Shown in pieces: positions 38,101-51,076 of a DNA stretch of 64,000 nt. Every line of letters begins with the position of its first letter. Position 1 is the first letter of the stretch. The stretch is from Ectocarpus siliculosus (lineage: Eukaryota > Sar > Phaeophyceae > Ectocarpales > Ectocarpaceae). The stretch spans positions 1,125,028 to 1,189,027 of the forward strand of contig FN649728.1 of NCBI GenBank assembly GCA_000310025.1, read 5' to 3'. The notes beneath the pieces are model-generated. The model was not told the origin of the DNA. It searched no databases and worked only from the letters and a program-made list of their open reading frames with translations. A program made the position numbers and the translations under genes.

Positions 38101-41100
38101 ATGCCATGCGGTAACATATCGTCATCCAAGGAAGAGTGCTTGTGTGCTACTGCTTCGCATTCATGGACGGTCTGAAAATCAGAGAACAAGCACGATCACC
38201 AGGGAAGTGCGTACCTGGGGGACCTTCTCTTACCTTACCTTCTTGGCTTGCCACACGACTGACTTCTTCACCACTCGCTAATGTTTGGCTGCCCGTCCTA
38301 CATACTCGTACAAATCCCACGCGTGGGCGTATGACCCACTGCGTTTGCCAATATCTCAGGCCTCGTCCCCTGCCATCACGCACCTTCCTTACAATACCTT
38401 ACGTACGACTCTGCCCTGTGCTTGTTTATTTTACTCCCGCTCACCCTCCTTGCTTGTGTCAGACATCTCCGCCCCCCTTCGAAACCAACAGGTTCTGTGT
38501 TCGCGAAGCTAGACGCGCACTCGTCATCCGGACGCCTCACCGGAAATATCGAGCCTTGTCAGCGACTGGTTGTGGCTTATTGCCTCCATGAGGTCGCAGC
38601 ACTCGTTATCGTCGACGTCGGCAGACCTGAGGCTCAGCGTCTGCAGGGAGCAGCTAGGGTGGGCCAGGTAGCCGCGGATGATTGCTGCCGCCTCGTCCAC
38701 CTAGAATGGGACACGATTAGCGAGGCAACGATGCGCGGGTGTGAAGGGGGCGTCCGGAGGGACTCCATGAGAAAAGCTCCAAGTCAACTAGCCGGGACGA
38801 GCGGCACCGTACCGGAGAGGATAGAGACCGGAAGCAATAAAATTTGGCCGCAGGAAGATATGTCCCGCGTTTTCGTTCGCCGTTTCGCTGTGAAGGGGGC
38901 GTGGGGAGAAACCGGACTGTCGCTTCGTCAACCACGGGCAGTGAGATCTAAGTCTGGTATTGGTCAGGCAAACGTTCCAGCCCCGCGTTCACCTTGTTGC
39001 TAGATAGGTCCAAGCTCTTCAGCCCGGGCATCCCAACTACCAGAGCGCACAGCTTGCACAAAGACCTGTTGAATACGGGGCGCGATGTTTGTGAAGGAGG
39101 AACCGTTGAGGTTTCTAGGAGATTCTATAGCAGGAACGATAGCACTAAAGACCTACACCGCTCAGATCCTCTTCAGTGTAACCCTGGATCGCGCGGAGTG
39201 CCAGAATGTCCGGTATGCTGAATTTACCAGTGATGACGGTCGAAATACGTCGGTGGGAACGTTGTAAAACGATATTAAATGTGTCCGGTAGACAATGGCT
39301 GTGCGACACGGAACCTGAACGTTGACTGTAGCTTCTCTCTGCTGCTTGGCACCACGTTCATCGTGGCACGCGGTAGCTTAATCTCGTCACCCCAAGGGAA
39401 GGTGGAGTCCTGTCGCCCGGAATCCCTCACTATCAAGGGCATCACCTCGCCCTCAAAGGGGAATCGTTCGCTGCGACTCAGGATTATGAAGCCCCAAAAA
39501 CGTGGTAACTATACTATCACCTGTGATTCACTCAGAACCTGGCACAGACAATTCTAACCCTTCACAATATGCGTTGCAATATCCCAACAGGGTAAGGCTT
39601 TTCAGGAGGTTCAGAACACACCGGTCCGTGAGTCGGTTGTCCGCCACGTTAAGGGTGTTGATGTGCGGTAGCCGGGTCAACACCTGTACGATCGGGAGTA
39701 GGAGCAACGGAAGCAGCAACATCAGGCAGCCAGGCGGGCAACCATATCACGGACACAATCAAAGCCAAAACAGTGATGTCACTGCGTGGAAGTGGGTAGT
39801 TCTAGGCCATCAACACTTGCTTGATTTCACATATAAGGGATTTGGTCTAACGAAGAGCCTACTGCGTGCGTGCGCATCCATCGTCAACGGAGGATTTCGT
39901 CTACCTCGGCCGCCGCCGACATGACGTCATCCCCCAGCCCCCTGTGGGCGAGATTCAAGTCCTGGAGCGCCGAAGGGTCGCGGAGGAGGATGGGTACTGG
40001 CACGCGCCCCATCTTGAGCATCTTACGAATGAACTCCTGCCGGGGTGTGTGTCCTTCCTGGCTGAGCGCGCCGGTGTCCCCCACGATTTCCACCTGGCGG
40101 GGTCCGCAGCATCCTACCCTTAGTGTTGCATTGTGTGGATATGAAAGTTGGCTCTGTTCGTAGATGACTGTTTTGTCAGGCTAGTGGTTCCGGCGTAGGC
40201 GCCCAGAAACCGCGTGTCTGTGGCACTAGAATCCAGATCTTGAGCACTGCAACCGAGTTCCTTACGTACGACTGTTCGACAAGACTAACTCTCATCCAAG
40301 AGCTGCTGAAAACACAATTCGCCGGAAAACCATAAGCACGCGGGAGAGGTTCACCTGCCGCGCCATTCGCCGGTAGAGCTGAAAAAACTGGCGACGGTTG
40401 CCCTCGTTCTTTGTGTGTGCCACTAGCGCCCGTCGCCCCAAGCCTCCGTCAGGGAGCCCGAGCGGTGGTTCCCCGCTGCTCCCTGGTGTCCCATTTTACA
40501 GAGAAAAACGACAAGTGCGCGGCCAAGAGAGGGAAGATTAAGAGCAATATACGTTGAAAGAGGGCAGCGTTGTCAGTGCGGCGAGAAGCAGTGACACCGA
40601 AGAGCACCGTCATTCAGGAGAGTTATTACGCCTCCGCCCGCTCGTAAGTGACCGAGAAGAAACGTGAAACGCGGGAATGAGTCCAGGAGGACAGTTGCTG
40701 TAGCGACGAGGACCCAGGGTAGCCTCTTTGCACAGAATGCAACCATAGACAACTGTCGACCCCGGGGCGGAGTGCCCCCTTCCGACTGTTCTACGCGCCT
40801 TACCGTGATCAGGACCACCGACGAGTGCCAATGGTGGCAAATGATCACCGTCTCTCTCAGATTGAGGACTCCCAGGAGAAACATTTCGTCTTCCCCCGAC
40901 AGTATCACCACCACCATTCCCCCCACCCCGTCCGTCGAAGGCAGAGGGAGACGTTGGGACACCCGTTCCTTGGTGGTGAGCAGACGGGCGTTTTCTGCGG
41001 TTCTTGTCATCGCTACCGTGCGCACCCCTCCTGGGTGTTTCGCCATCTCGTTCGCTCGTCACGGCGTTTACATGTTCATTGGTAGTGCCGCCACCTGCTG

Positions 41101-43960
41101 CCGGATGGTCGCTTGATTCGCCCCTGCGGCGGCGGCGCAACGTACCGCTCTTTGTCAGCTGGGGACGACATCACGGCTTACTAACCCGTGCCTTGCAGGG
41201 TGTTGGGGGCGTGGAACCGGAAACAGCTGAAAACGACTGTGCGTCCATGTGGCTCAAGAACTATCGTTGCTTACGCGTCTCTGACCTTTTGCTCGTGGGT
41301 AGCTTGAACACTAGCCTCGTCTTAATGCATAGAAACGCGCAATCCTTACCCGAGTCTAGGTTCCCAGCGGCTCCTTGCGCGTGCGAGCGGCTAAATGACG
41401 CCAAGGAATCAGCCGGGAGGATGGTTAACAATGTTGATACAGCTAATTTTTCCTTTCCCACGACGAGCACTACGGCGCACCTCGGACAGTGGGCGGGAGG
41501 ATTGTTTTCTGCGTCTTCTTCGTCCCAGAACGTTCCTCGAAAAGGTGCTGGCGGGGGGTCTTGTTGGGTTCTTCCATCTACCGCCGTCGCCGTGTTCGGC
41601 CCAGGCGTCGGAGTACCCGTACCTGCCCCTCCAGCTTCTGCAGCTTCTGCTTCGTCGTCGGCTTCTTTGGGTGCGGCTGATAATGTCTGCCGTCTCCCAT
41701 GGGCGGCGTTTTGCCTCCGACCGTGGATACTCTTGCCTGAACTTGAATCGCCACCGCTGAAACAACCTGTACCCCCGCCGTCAATGTTGATACCGCTGTT
41801 GCGCTCTTTACCGATGGCCTGCGACCGGGAATGGTCACCCAACGGTGGTGTGCGTCCAATAATGGCAGTGATCAGGAGTCTGTGGAGGAGAAGCGTCGCA
41901 AAGGTCTCCCGCGCACGATCTTAAAACCTGTTAAGCTATGCGTAGTGGAAAGCACGAATCTCGTTTCTCAACGTCGCATGCCCGCACTTGACGAGTATGT
42001 GGAAACACTCAATGTCAATCATTAGTATGTATGCTGCTGTAAACACTTAATTGACCTAGCGAGCATTGCCGGAAAATATGACTCGCCCGACAGAGTGGCC
42101 CGGTCCGTACTCACTGATAGCTCTTTTGCCCGCAGTGGAGTCTCGGAGCCGTGGAGGGCATCGATTCCGCTGTGTCCTGCCGTCCCTTGTCCACCATCAG
42201 TTGTCGGAGCCGAGTTGACCACCAAGCGTTGCCCTTGCTTGAGTGCCGGCAGCATGATTCCCTCTGAGCCCCTCGCGGCCGAACTTCGCCGACTGCCTTC
42301 TCGATACGTATCGGCTGTCTTGTTGCCAGCGCCCTCATTTCTACCACCATCGCCGCAGTCATCGCCCTGGCCACATCTGCGAACACCATCGCTGCTATCG
42401 CTATCCTCTCGACCAGGTAGACCGTTCACCACAGTCACCTGGACGCTGGTGGTCGTCGAAACGGTCGCGGTCGTACCGCCGCCATCAGCTTCCCTCGCCA
42501 CTGCTTTACTATCTTTCCAGGCGCGAGACCCGGCGAAACCACCTCTCGCCGTATTCCCTCCCACTCGCTTGTTACCACTTTTTTTGTTGCTGCTGGAGGT
42601 TTTGCTTGTAGTTGGAAGAGTCCTCCCAGTCTTGGAAAGGTATGCTCTCGTTCTCCTGCCGAGGTTGGAGAACGTGGACCCGTCTCTTGTGACTCAGAAC
42701 GTGAAGCCAAATAGCGAGAGTGAGAGATGGCATAAGCAGGCATCCCACCGGGATGGGTGTCCTGTAGAATTTGGCTTTCACAAGAAACCCATGCTCGGGA
42801 TATCTTCTGTGTTCGCGGAGGTTCGTGTGCGGTGGGCATGGAGGGTAACCCTTGACGGCTATATGTCACCACTGCGCGTTCCAGAATGACTCTGTCCTCC
42901 CCGGTGGCACCAGTGCAATACTCTAGCGGTGAAACAGTCAACTCGTAAATTGAAGTGCCGTACCTGGATAGTCCGGGGGTCGAAGCCGCGATCAAAGCAC
43001 TGCTGGTACTGGAAGGGGCGAATGATGCCGCCTCCCGCTCTTCTGCCGTGTGCCTGGCGCGAACCTCTCTGTGCGTCTGGCGGCGGCGTTTCATCTCCTC
43101 CCCGGTCTCCCTCAACGCCTGCAGCAATAGTTTGTTCCGCCAGCTATCCCCTTCGCCGGGCAAGGCTCCCTGCACCTGTGTTTACGGCACAACAGAAACC
43201 CAACGCGGAAAGGAACGAAGCGGGTTTTGCACTATTATATAGGAATGTTCGTGAAAATGAGGGAAGAATTGTCCTGGGAAGTGCCTCTTCAAATAACGGG
43301 CTCCTTCATAGACCCTCTGACGTATGTATCTTGTTGGTGGAGCTGTCACCAAGATCGGGAGAACTTTTCCCGCGCTGTTGCTTCCCTTTGACTGCTGCAG
43401 GATTGAGAACAGAAAAACGATTGTTTACCCGAGCACACCTGGTCGAAAATTGCATTGAAGCACCAGCACCATTACTTCCGCAGATAACACAAGCCAACCC
43501 CCCACGGATGAGACATAACACTTGAATTCGCCATTGCGCTCAGCAGCGTGTGCGGTTCCAGCGAGGAACACGTTCCTCCCTCCAACTTCCACACGGCAAT
43601 CACCTCGCAGCTTCTTCCCAAACGGCCACCAAGGGAAGACCACCCGCTCTCAGCTGAGGCCGTGGACATCTCATGACCACCTGGGTAGGAGGTGGCATCG
43701 TCCTTGACCGGTCCCTTTTGTATGCCCGTCCGTTTGGATAGCAGCCGTTTTCGTTTATTGGTGGCGTTCCGGCTGTCGTTATTGATACTTTTCCCCCGTG
43801 GTTGTCGACCGGTAGTATGGATGGTGTACCGGCATTTTCGTCGTTCTTGCCCTCTGGCCGCCGTCGCCGAGACGTCATCGTCTGGGGCAGCGCTGAACTC
43901 AAACCTGCGCTCGATTTGACGTTTGAGTACGGGAGGATAGCGTCGACAAAAGAAGCTCAT
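21460..43960 (-). CDS. Giant LRR / EF-hand multidomain protein, about 35 exons
   Basis: Probably a cytosolic calcium-responsive scaffold. Exons (minus): 43960-43604, 43175-42964, 42655-42115, 41818-41481, 41030-40804, 40482-40355, 40093-39905, 39683-39589, 39470-39315, 39065-38993, 38700-38541, 37981-37917, 37119-36913, 36450-36365, 35897-35804, 35344-35174, 34690-34550, 33860-33711, 33430-33297, 32483-32423, 31989-31859, 31082-31004, 30358-30245, 29154-29011, 27724-27654, 26208-26133, 25683-25372, 25255-25205, 24939-24631, 24261-24094, 23620-23468, a tentative 28-nt exon near 23180-23207, 22876-22725, 22046-21855 (or from 22109) and a terminal 21540-21460. Phases agree at every join, giving about 1,880 aa. 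Order: disordered N-terminus (about 600 aa), LRR array, EF-hand pair, then a long C-terminal part with conserved-looking helices. It resembles multidomain LRR/EF-hand proteins I recall from stramenopiles, some carrying DUF4476; this is from memory, not searched. It could be two genes split near 29 kb, but phase continuity argues for one. Confidence 0.75.
31859..33430 (-). other. EF-hand pair of the giant gene
   Basis: The exon 33430-33297 ends in an amphipathic helix (FFAVFRAAF). Joined in phase 2 to 32483-32423 it gives a canonical loop, DKDRSGSLEVCE. The next exon, 31989-31859, supplies the second, DLDRSGFLEIEE, followed by helix FVTWMMLEHVK. Both loops have Asp1, Asp3, Ser5, Gly6 and Glu12, so calcium binding is likely. 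Confidence 0.88.
35804..40093 (-). other. Leucine-rich-repeat array of the giant gene
   Basis: At least nine LRR cores can be read across successive exons: LQDLNLAHRGLGDD, INTLNVADNRLTD, LKSLDLSSNK, LQTLSLRSADVDDNE, LTRLDISENKIGQNE, LKELNLSWNNLRQE, LVSLNLAHNAFNN, SLDLSYNGLTPAA and LTLSGNRLGRQG. Several span splice junctions exactly (for example LDIS at the end of the exon 38700-38541 joined to ENKIG at 37981), confirming the exon order. The repeats of the type LxxLxLxxNxL followed by alpha-helical segments resemble the ribonuclease-inhibitor or NLR class. One exon in the array, 39470-39315, is not LRR-like. Confidence 0.85.
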
Positions 43961-45382
43961 GATAAGCCCTAAGACTTGGGTTACAGCCAGCCTTTTTCGT
44001 GTGTTTGATCTTTGGCTGCACAATGGGAAAGGTCACGCAGTGAAACATGCAGCGGTCGAGGGATGTAGCAACAATATGGACAGCTCATTCTGGACAGCTG
44101 TGACGTGATGGGCGTCGAGATAAATCTGTCTGTTCACACAACTTTTTCTTCAATATCCTCCGCCAACATCTAGGTATTTTCTTGGTTGAAAATGATTAAT
44201 AATCTATATGGGTTTGGGGCGTTGATGAAACACTTCGTTGAAGTCATGTTCATCATGAGATTTCTTGGTTGGCCATGATGATTTATCTATATTTATTGGG
44301 TTTTGGGTGTTGTTTGTGTTCGTTTTGGATACTGTATTTGTTTCACTTTCGGGGACGTAATATGTAATATGTGATGGGACGTGCCTGGTGGCATTCTCGC
44401 GCACAGCACTTTGAGTCCTGGTTGGGTTGGATTGCAGATGTTAGTGGTTGAGTTCGGTCTTCTTCGCTACAGTCATGGCTCTGACACAAAAAACTTGAGT
44501 TTCGGGTAAAGGTCCAACCCCATGTTTTGAGCCGGAAACCAGCCTTGTACATTTTCTGCCTGCTGCTTTCCCTGTGGTGACGTTTCAGTAAGCTTCTGCC
44601 CTGAGTATTGTCTAGAAGCATGGAATGCCCGCCATTCTGTACTATTTTGGCAACGTTTTTTCTCGAACATTCACCAGGTCTTGTTTCCCCGAGTGTGCGG
44701 TATAAAGAGCGCTGGAAACGGGCATTCAACAAGCAGGCTGTGATAGTAGTTGTGATGCTCTGTTGCCGTGGTTGACCCTCGCGCTACAGTCTTCTGAATA
44801 GTGGATGTTTCTGTCACGCAGATGGAAGGCTCTTCACCACCCGCCAAAATTCCACAGCAGCCACCAAGTTGTGGATACGATACGTCCCAAGAGCTTCTCC
44901 ACAGTGTCGGACTGGAGGCTAACGTGCACGGTGTACGTCGAAATAAGACTTCCAAAAAGAAAGCAATGTTCCTAGGACCAGTCCTGGAGTCTCATATTAT
45001 TCTGGACTCTTGTGACAGCTATTTGTACGGGGCTCGCGCCTATATCGTCCCTCGTAGCTCGAAGAAATAGATGTTACGAATCTTAAGGCGTTCGAATTTG
45101 TGCACGCGCACACCAGTTCATACATAGTTGGGGTACCATCTCAAGCGCGGGACACGGTTGTCGGTGTTGATTGTGCAAAACCTGATTGAGAGCACGGGTA
45201 CTATTTGCATATCCCGTCGCGACGACTCCTCATACACATCCGAGGAAGGGGTTTCATGAACATCATCAACCTGTCACTCTCGGTACGCATGGAAATTATT
45301 GCCGCCAGGAAGGGCACATATTTGTGGTCCTCATTAGCCTGCCTGTCTATTCATCTACCCTGTTATATTGGTGCTATCTTCC

Positions 45383-45413
<31 letters not shown>

Positions 45414-45447
45414 GTGTCTCTTTCTCTCTCTCTCTTTCGCTCTATCT

Positions 45448-45503
<56 letters not shown>

Positions 45504-48500
45504 ACACTCTTCTTTCTGCTCTGTTGCAGTGCTCAGAGACCCAGTGGGCGTTTCAATCTGCAGAAATTTTCTTGCCGTACACACACGCAGGGTTTGGTCC
45601 AGTCCGTGAAGCTCCTCTCCGTGCCTCTAGGACTGGCGAATTTCGCTTGAAGAATTTTTGGTGGCTAGTTTGTGTTCTTCAGTAGGGCTGGTTCAGCACC
45701 TCTGCTTGGTGGGACAGAACGCCCTTGTCAATGGTTTCGAGAGCACGCACGGTTCAGGGCGCTCCCACGTAAACTAGACCTTCACTATGTTCTGTTTTCA
45801 GATTCTAGTGAAGAAATGTTTCAGGCCGTTCCGCGGAAAAATTTTCTACGATTGGAACCTTCGCTCGGAAAGACTTGGCTCCTGTCGAAAGTCGGATAAA
45901 CAGGCAAGTTCTCCCCGCACCCCGCACCACAAACAATCAAGCCAAATTTCATCGAGGTAGGTGGACCTTTCCAACCTCTTGACAAATAGCAACATCTCGT
46001 TCACCGACAATTCCTAGCCAAACCTACGCAGATCGACCGTTCTCTGCGCGGTCCTATCATGGACAATGTCCTATGGCACATAACCACCCGTCAGTGGTCA
46101 CACCAAGCAGAGGAGACATTCATGGTTGGCACTGGCCTTACCGTCCATGTGTGAAGCCTGTAGGCAAGCTGTAAGCTTGGAGGCCCTTCCGCCCGCTGCT
46201 GGCCACAAGTACCGCTGAGATGACGAAAACTCACCTTATTCGATCTCCAGGAGGACTGGCATCATGACCGTCATAGACAATCGCCCGGTTCTCCTGCTGC
46301 CGGTTGTCCCGCTGCTCCGAGAACAATACCGGTGACGACGACGACGGTGCACAATGCTGAAAGTCCAACTGACAATCGACATGTCCGGAGCGCCGGCTCT
46401 TTCTTGCCTCGTCTTTCCACGGTGGTGGGAACATGTGTTTGGCGAGGATACTGTACCTTGTCCCCGAACTCCTGCAGACTATGTAGACTAATGTACTATT
46501 GCTACAGTCTACTGTAAGACTATACCGTAGATATCACACATCCACGCGCACGCGCCCAAGAAACGTAGGGAGGCTTCTCGCAAGACCGGACGGGAGAGAA
46601 AGAGCGAGAGAGGTCTCCTCCCTTCGTGAGCGCCTACTCTACCGGTTCGAGACACATGGTACAAGACCCCGTTTGATGTGTTGCTTTCATGGCGTCGTGA
46701 CAGCAGACAGCAAGGTAGGACGAGGGGTACTTTTCCGCCGCGGCCGTCCCGAAACGTAAGCAATCGTACCGCAAATTGTTGGGTTCACTTTCGTAGCATG
46801 GTTCTATATTTTTTCGTTCCATTTCTTCGACATTTCGACTGGATTCTCTATTATATCGTTCTTCCGAGCCTCACACACCCACACTCACTCACACACGCCC
46901 TCCTTCATACGTGTGAGAGGACGATGATCAATCGCCAGTACGCCGCCACCGAACAAGTGACGGACACCAATCAACTTGTGTTTGAGATACGCGACGCACG
47001 CATGCCGATTCTCGTGGCCGAATGTAGACTGCTGTACCGTTCCCAGCAACACGAAACCGTCATATTGCTGGAGAGATCACGCCGACATTATGCTTGTACT
47101 CCCTTTTTGTACTGCCGGGCAGGTAGTCCTTTCGCGAGAGGCGGGAGGAAGTGTTATGATCATGTCATTGCCAGCGCCCTGGGGTCTTGAAAACAACGGC
47201 ATGGAACTGCACCACTTCGTGCCGACATCCCTGCGCTTGAGAACAAACAGCTTCATGTTTATTGTTTTTCTTTCGAATTGGAGAAAACACGCTGCTGACA
47301 GTACACGTTTCCCGCAGACGCTCTCTGCGCCCATCCTACCGTGTCTCTGTCCATCAGTACTACTGTCTCCCACTCTCCCCTAAGAATAGCAGCCGGGAAT
47401 ATTCTCTTTCTACTGGTGTGGGAACTCTTCCTACTAACACCTCAGACGACCAATTCCCCAAATGGTACTACTCTACCATTCACTTTGTTGTACCCAAATT
47501 CCGAGGTCGTCACGAGAGTCTCGCTGCAGTAGGAACGAGCAGCTTCATCCCACTACAATACCCCACACCATCTTTCCCCCCCTGTCTCACCATTCCTTTT
47601 TCTTTGTCGCCAACATAATACTCGACGCACAAGTCGCGAACCCTCCCCACCACTTACTGCGCAAGGGTTGTGCGCATCTGAATTACACCCTGTCCTCTGG
47701 ACTACTCCTCCCAACCACAACGGCAGACGCTCCACTCTGAAAGGGGTGCAAAGCGACATCCTTTTGTTTAGATCCCAACGTTTCGGAAATCTCTCAAAAC
47801 GCTCGCGGAGCATGACCATGCCTCAACACTCTGACTTCACGGCCGCCACGGAACAAGGATTGTGGTACGTAACCGGGCAGCGTGGCATGACCAGACATTT
47901 CCATCATCATCAAAGCCATAGATCCGCCATGTGCTCTATTGTATTCCCCGATTGCGTGCCACTACAATAGCTTCCTCCTGTATAAGCCCGTACTCTCTGA
48001 TCTGGTCATGATCTCCCTTGTGAGCAAAGATGTTCTTAGCTTCACACAACTGTTTGGCCTCCAAACCTGACCAATCGTTAGTATCCCTCTCTCTAGTTGA
48101 CCTGCTGCTGTGCAGCTATCCTGTTCTACTGTACGCTGCCCAGTGTGCCTTCTCCTTGCTCGTGAGTTGTCTTACAGAATGATCACTCCAAAGGGTCCTC
48201 TCGCAAATCTGGTAGCCCAAAATACAGGAACGAAAACCCCTCTGACAAGATCGATGTTTTCAATATTCGACGGTTTCAATAAACAGTGTAGTCTGTGTTC
48301 GTGAGGTTGATTATTTCATCATTACGAATACACTACTGCTGTAGTTACTCATGTGTGATGGTTTCTACCATGGAGCTAAAGTGGCAGCAAGGGGCATAGA
48401 TCTTCGGGGTATCTTATGACATGTCTAGAATTCTGTATCTTTGACCTGTTGCATAGTGTTCCGAGTTCTGCGTTTTCTTGCTACTGGTGTGCGGCACGGG

Positions 48501-48723
48501 AGTTCGCCTCCCGTTGCCACTCTCTCCTGTTCCCCTTACGACAAGGGCAACCTAATCAACGACTTTACCATCTTAACATCTCTTCACGCCTACCAACGGC
48601 GCAGCCTTGCTCATCCCAGCAGCACTAGGCTTGGGGCAATCAAGCAGTCTGCGTCGGTTATGTCTACACAAACGTGCTCTCCACAGCACAAGGGCAAGGT
48701 ATACCACCCTCAGCGGTAAGAAA
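43961..48723. other. Gene-poor interval upstream of two divergent genes
   Basis: It contains an A/T-rich stretch (about 44150-44360), the microsatellite at 45380-45500 and no confident gene. Open frames at about 44822-45070 (ending SSKK) and 46924-47190 (starting MINRQYAATEQ) are the only ones with protein-like composition; neither shows splice support or a domain. The promoters of the giant gene (minus) and of the secreted-protein gene (plus) should lie at the two ends. Confidence 0.45.
45380..45500. repeat. Compound microsatellite (CTGT)n then (CT)n
   Basis: About nine CTGT/TGTC units at 45380-45415 are followed by a long, nearly pure CT run interrupted around 45440-45452. Open frames through it encode only Ser/Leu or Arg/Glu runs and are not genes. 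Confidence 0.92.
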
Positions 48724-51076
48724 ATGGCCGTCCCGCCTCTGGTACGCGCCGTCGCCATAGCAGTGGCCATGTTCGGACGGGAAGCATCAGGAATCAATAC
48801 ATCGGTAGTAGAATCGTTTGGTGGAAACAACTGTGGCAGCGCTTCAACTGCTGCTCCTACTGATCTTGATGCGAGTTCAATGCCGAACAAACTACTACTA
48901 CCACGGGTACGAGGGCATGAGGCAGTATCGACCGACACAAGTAACAGCAAAGCAGTGGCCCTGGAGACCGAGGTCATGGAATTGGATGCCACCAAACCTT
49001 TTCCTACCTCTGGGGTGTCCTCTTCCGTCCGCCGCGGTATGTCTAAGGGCCGTGGGCGGCGAGCGTCACCGTCCAACACAGAGCGCATGCGAGAGGATGA
49101 CAGCTTGAACCCCGGGTGTCCCTACGCTGTCCCGACAGAGGCCCTTGCAAGAGGTGAGAAATGCCAGGAAGAGACCTTCAAACCCCTGAACTGCGCTCCC
49201 AACCAAAGTTTTGAGCCTTGACCTGTGTCGCCGGACTCCATCCGTGCACGTTCCTGGCTAAAGCTGAGCAATCTAAGGCGTTGTACATCATACGAGACCG
49301 TCGGTACATGAGGCCAGCAGCACGGCAGTGGCTTCGAAACCAACACCGTCACCTAGCCAACATTAGCACATCAGGCAAAGTAGGCTCATTGGCATCACAT
49401 GTTGACCTCGGTCACGAGCAAGGACGGATATATATTCTGTTGTACGGAACGATGTCGACAGCACCATTTTGAAGCGCGTCTCCGATACTACATAAGACGA
49501 AGGTATTCCATACCTATCACCCCGTCTGAGGTTTGGGCGAAACATCCACACGCTGTTTCCTGGGATACAGTTTCAACCTGCGGATTGGAATGTGCCATGA
49601 TAGCAGTCTAGTCGAGATGAAAACATAAGACACCACGTCGTTCGAGGACGGCGTGGAGGGAGAATTGGAGTACCCAAACGCCCACCACTAGCGCGGAACG
49701 ATAAAACGGCAAGGCAAGTCCATCCGCCAAAACCATCACAACCGCCACCTCCTTGCATTTTCAACGACACCCGGCGTGTTTGCCTTGGATTTGTTCGGAT
49801 GATAATGACCATGGTGATATCGGGTGCCCCCACCCCGCGGTAAAACCGAGGTAATTGCATGTCATTAACCGCTCCCATTCCCCGCAACACGATTCAGGTT
49901 ACAGCTCGTCGGATCCCGGCAATGTCATTGAAGTCACGAGCTTCGAATTTGCGCGCATGGGAAACCGCTTCATCGCTCTCTATCACACCTTCACTCTGGG
50001 GTTTTGCTGCAAGTCGAAGATGGTGAGTACGACGCATCGTGAGACCGTTTGAAGGACGGTTTTTCGACATTTTGTTTATGTGTCCAGTTTAACCACCAAG
50101 TCCAGTTTCAGCAGGTGCTGCAAATAGTTGAAGGAACTCATCCACAACATAGTCGTGCAACCGTTGTTCCTCGGCCGCTACCTGTTACCTCGTATTACAG
50201 TAGGAGTCAAATAGTCATTGCTGCGATATGGCATTGGTATTGATACAGTCTATAAGTTCCAAAGAGGCACAATTTCACGACAAGCACCAGAAATTGCTCA
50301 CATCCGTGGTCTCGTGAGGCGTCTGTTGACCCCCAACGGTTTGGTCCACTTGGTTGTTTTGGTTCCATCTCGACTCTAGCTTTCTCCATAGATAGGGTCT
50401 GCAAAGCCACGAACTCCGTATCGCAAAGTAAGACACGATCATTTGGTGTCTGAAATTGCCGTCTTGGCTGGAATTTCACTGCACATTTGCTGCACTGATG
50501 AAATGCAGGTAACGTTGCCTCCAAAGGATGACATTTTGGCCCCTGGAATATTCAACGACGGCACTCCGGGTCCTCGCTGGTTTGACTTCTCCGGCGCCCC
50601 CGACGTGGCGGGGTTCAACGCCAGCAGCTGTCTTCCCACCATAACGTGGGGCAGGAGAGATTCGTTCCTTCTGACAGGACGTGAGCGAAATTTTTGCATT
50701 TGAAACTTCAAAATCACTCGCGTATCCCTACGTCAAGTTTAGTCGGGTGACGTACTTTTTAGTGTTGTGAAAGAACGCGCGGGTCTGAGTCGTACGCTCT
50801 GCGCAGCAACATTCAACAAATGGTGCATGTTTGTCATTGTTAGGAAAGTGGATGAGCCGGACCATCCGCATTGCACAATAGACTCTCGGAATGCATCCCC
50901 GACACGTACCACCCGCGCAGCGCCTCGTCGTGCATGCAGGAGGCATGTATTTTTCACCAAAACCAAACCAAACAACCGAATCAAGAATAACGATTGATGT
51001 GAACATCGGTTGCACAAATCTCGAGTACCCCGTTGGCCTCACTCTCTCCAACCGTACTATCCATGCCAGTGGATGA
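48724..51076 (+). CDS. Probable secreted protein of unknown family, five exons
   Basis: Exons 48724-49153, 49898-50022, 50088-50114, 50509-50680 and 50940-51076 join at GT-AG sites with matching phases to give about 296 aa. The first residues, MAVPPLVRAVAIAVAMFG, form a typical signal peptide. A Ser/Thr-rich region follows, then a part with several cysteines and N-glycosylation-type sites (for example NQT and NRT), which fits an extracellular or wall-associated role. I do not recognise a domain. The 27-nt third exon (FNHQVQFQQ) and the final acceptor were chosen because they keep phase; other choices are possible. The gene stands alone, divergent from the giant LRR/EF-hand gene. Confidence 0.5.

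Noticed and set aside
44822-45070. Plus-strand frame ending SSKK
   Set aside because: Protein-like composition, but no splice partners, no domain and no clear neighbouring exon.
45186-45685. Long frames through the microsatellite on both strands
   Set aside because: They consist of Ser/Leu or Arg/Glu runs made by (CT)n and (CTGT)n.
46924-47190. Frame MINRQYAATEQ... with faint likeness to a cytosolic channel segment
   Set aside because: The likeness is to a few hydrophobic positions only; no membrane or pore segment could be found in phase upstream.
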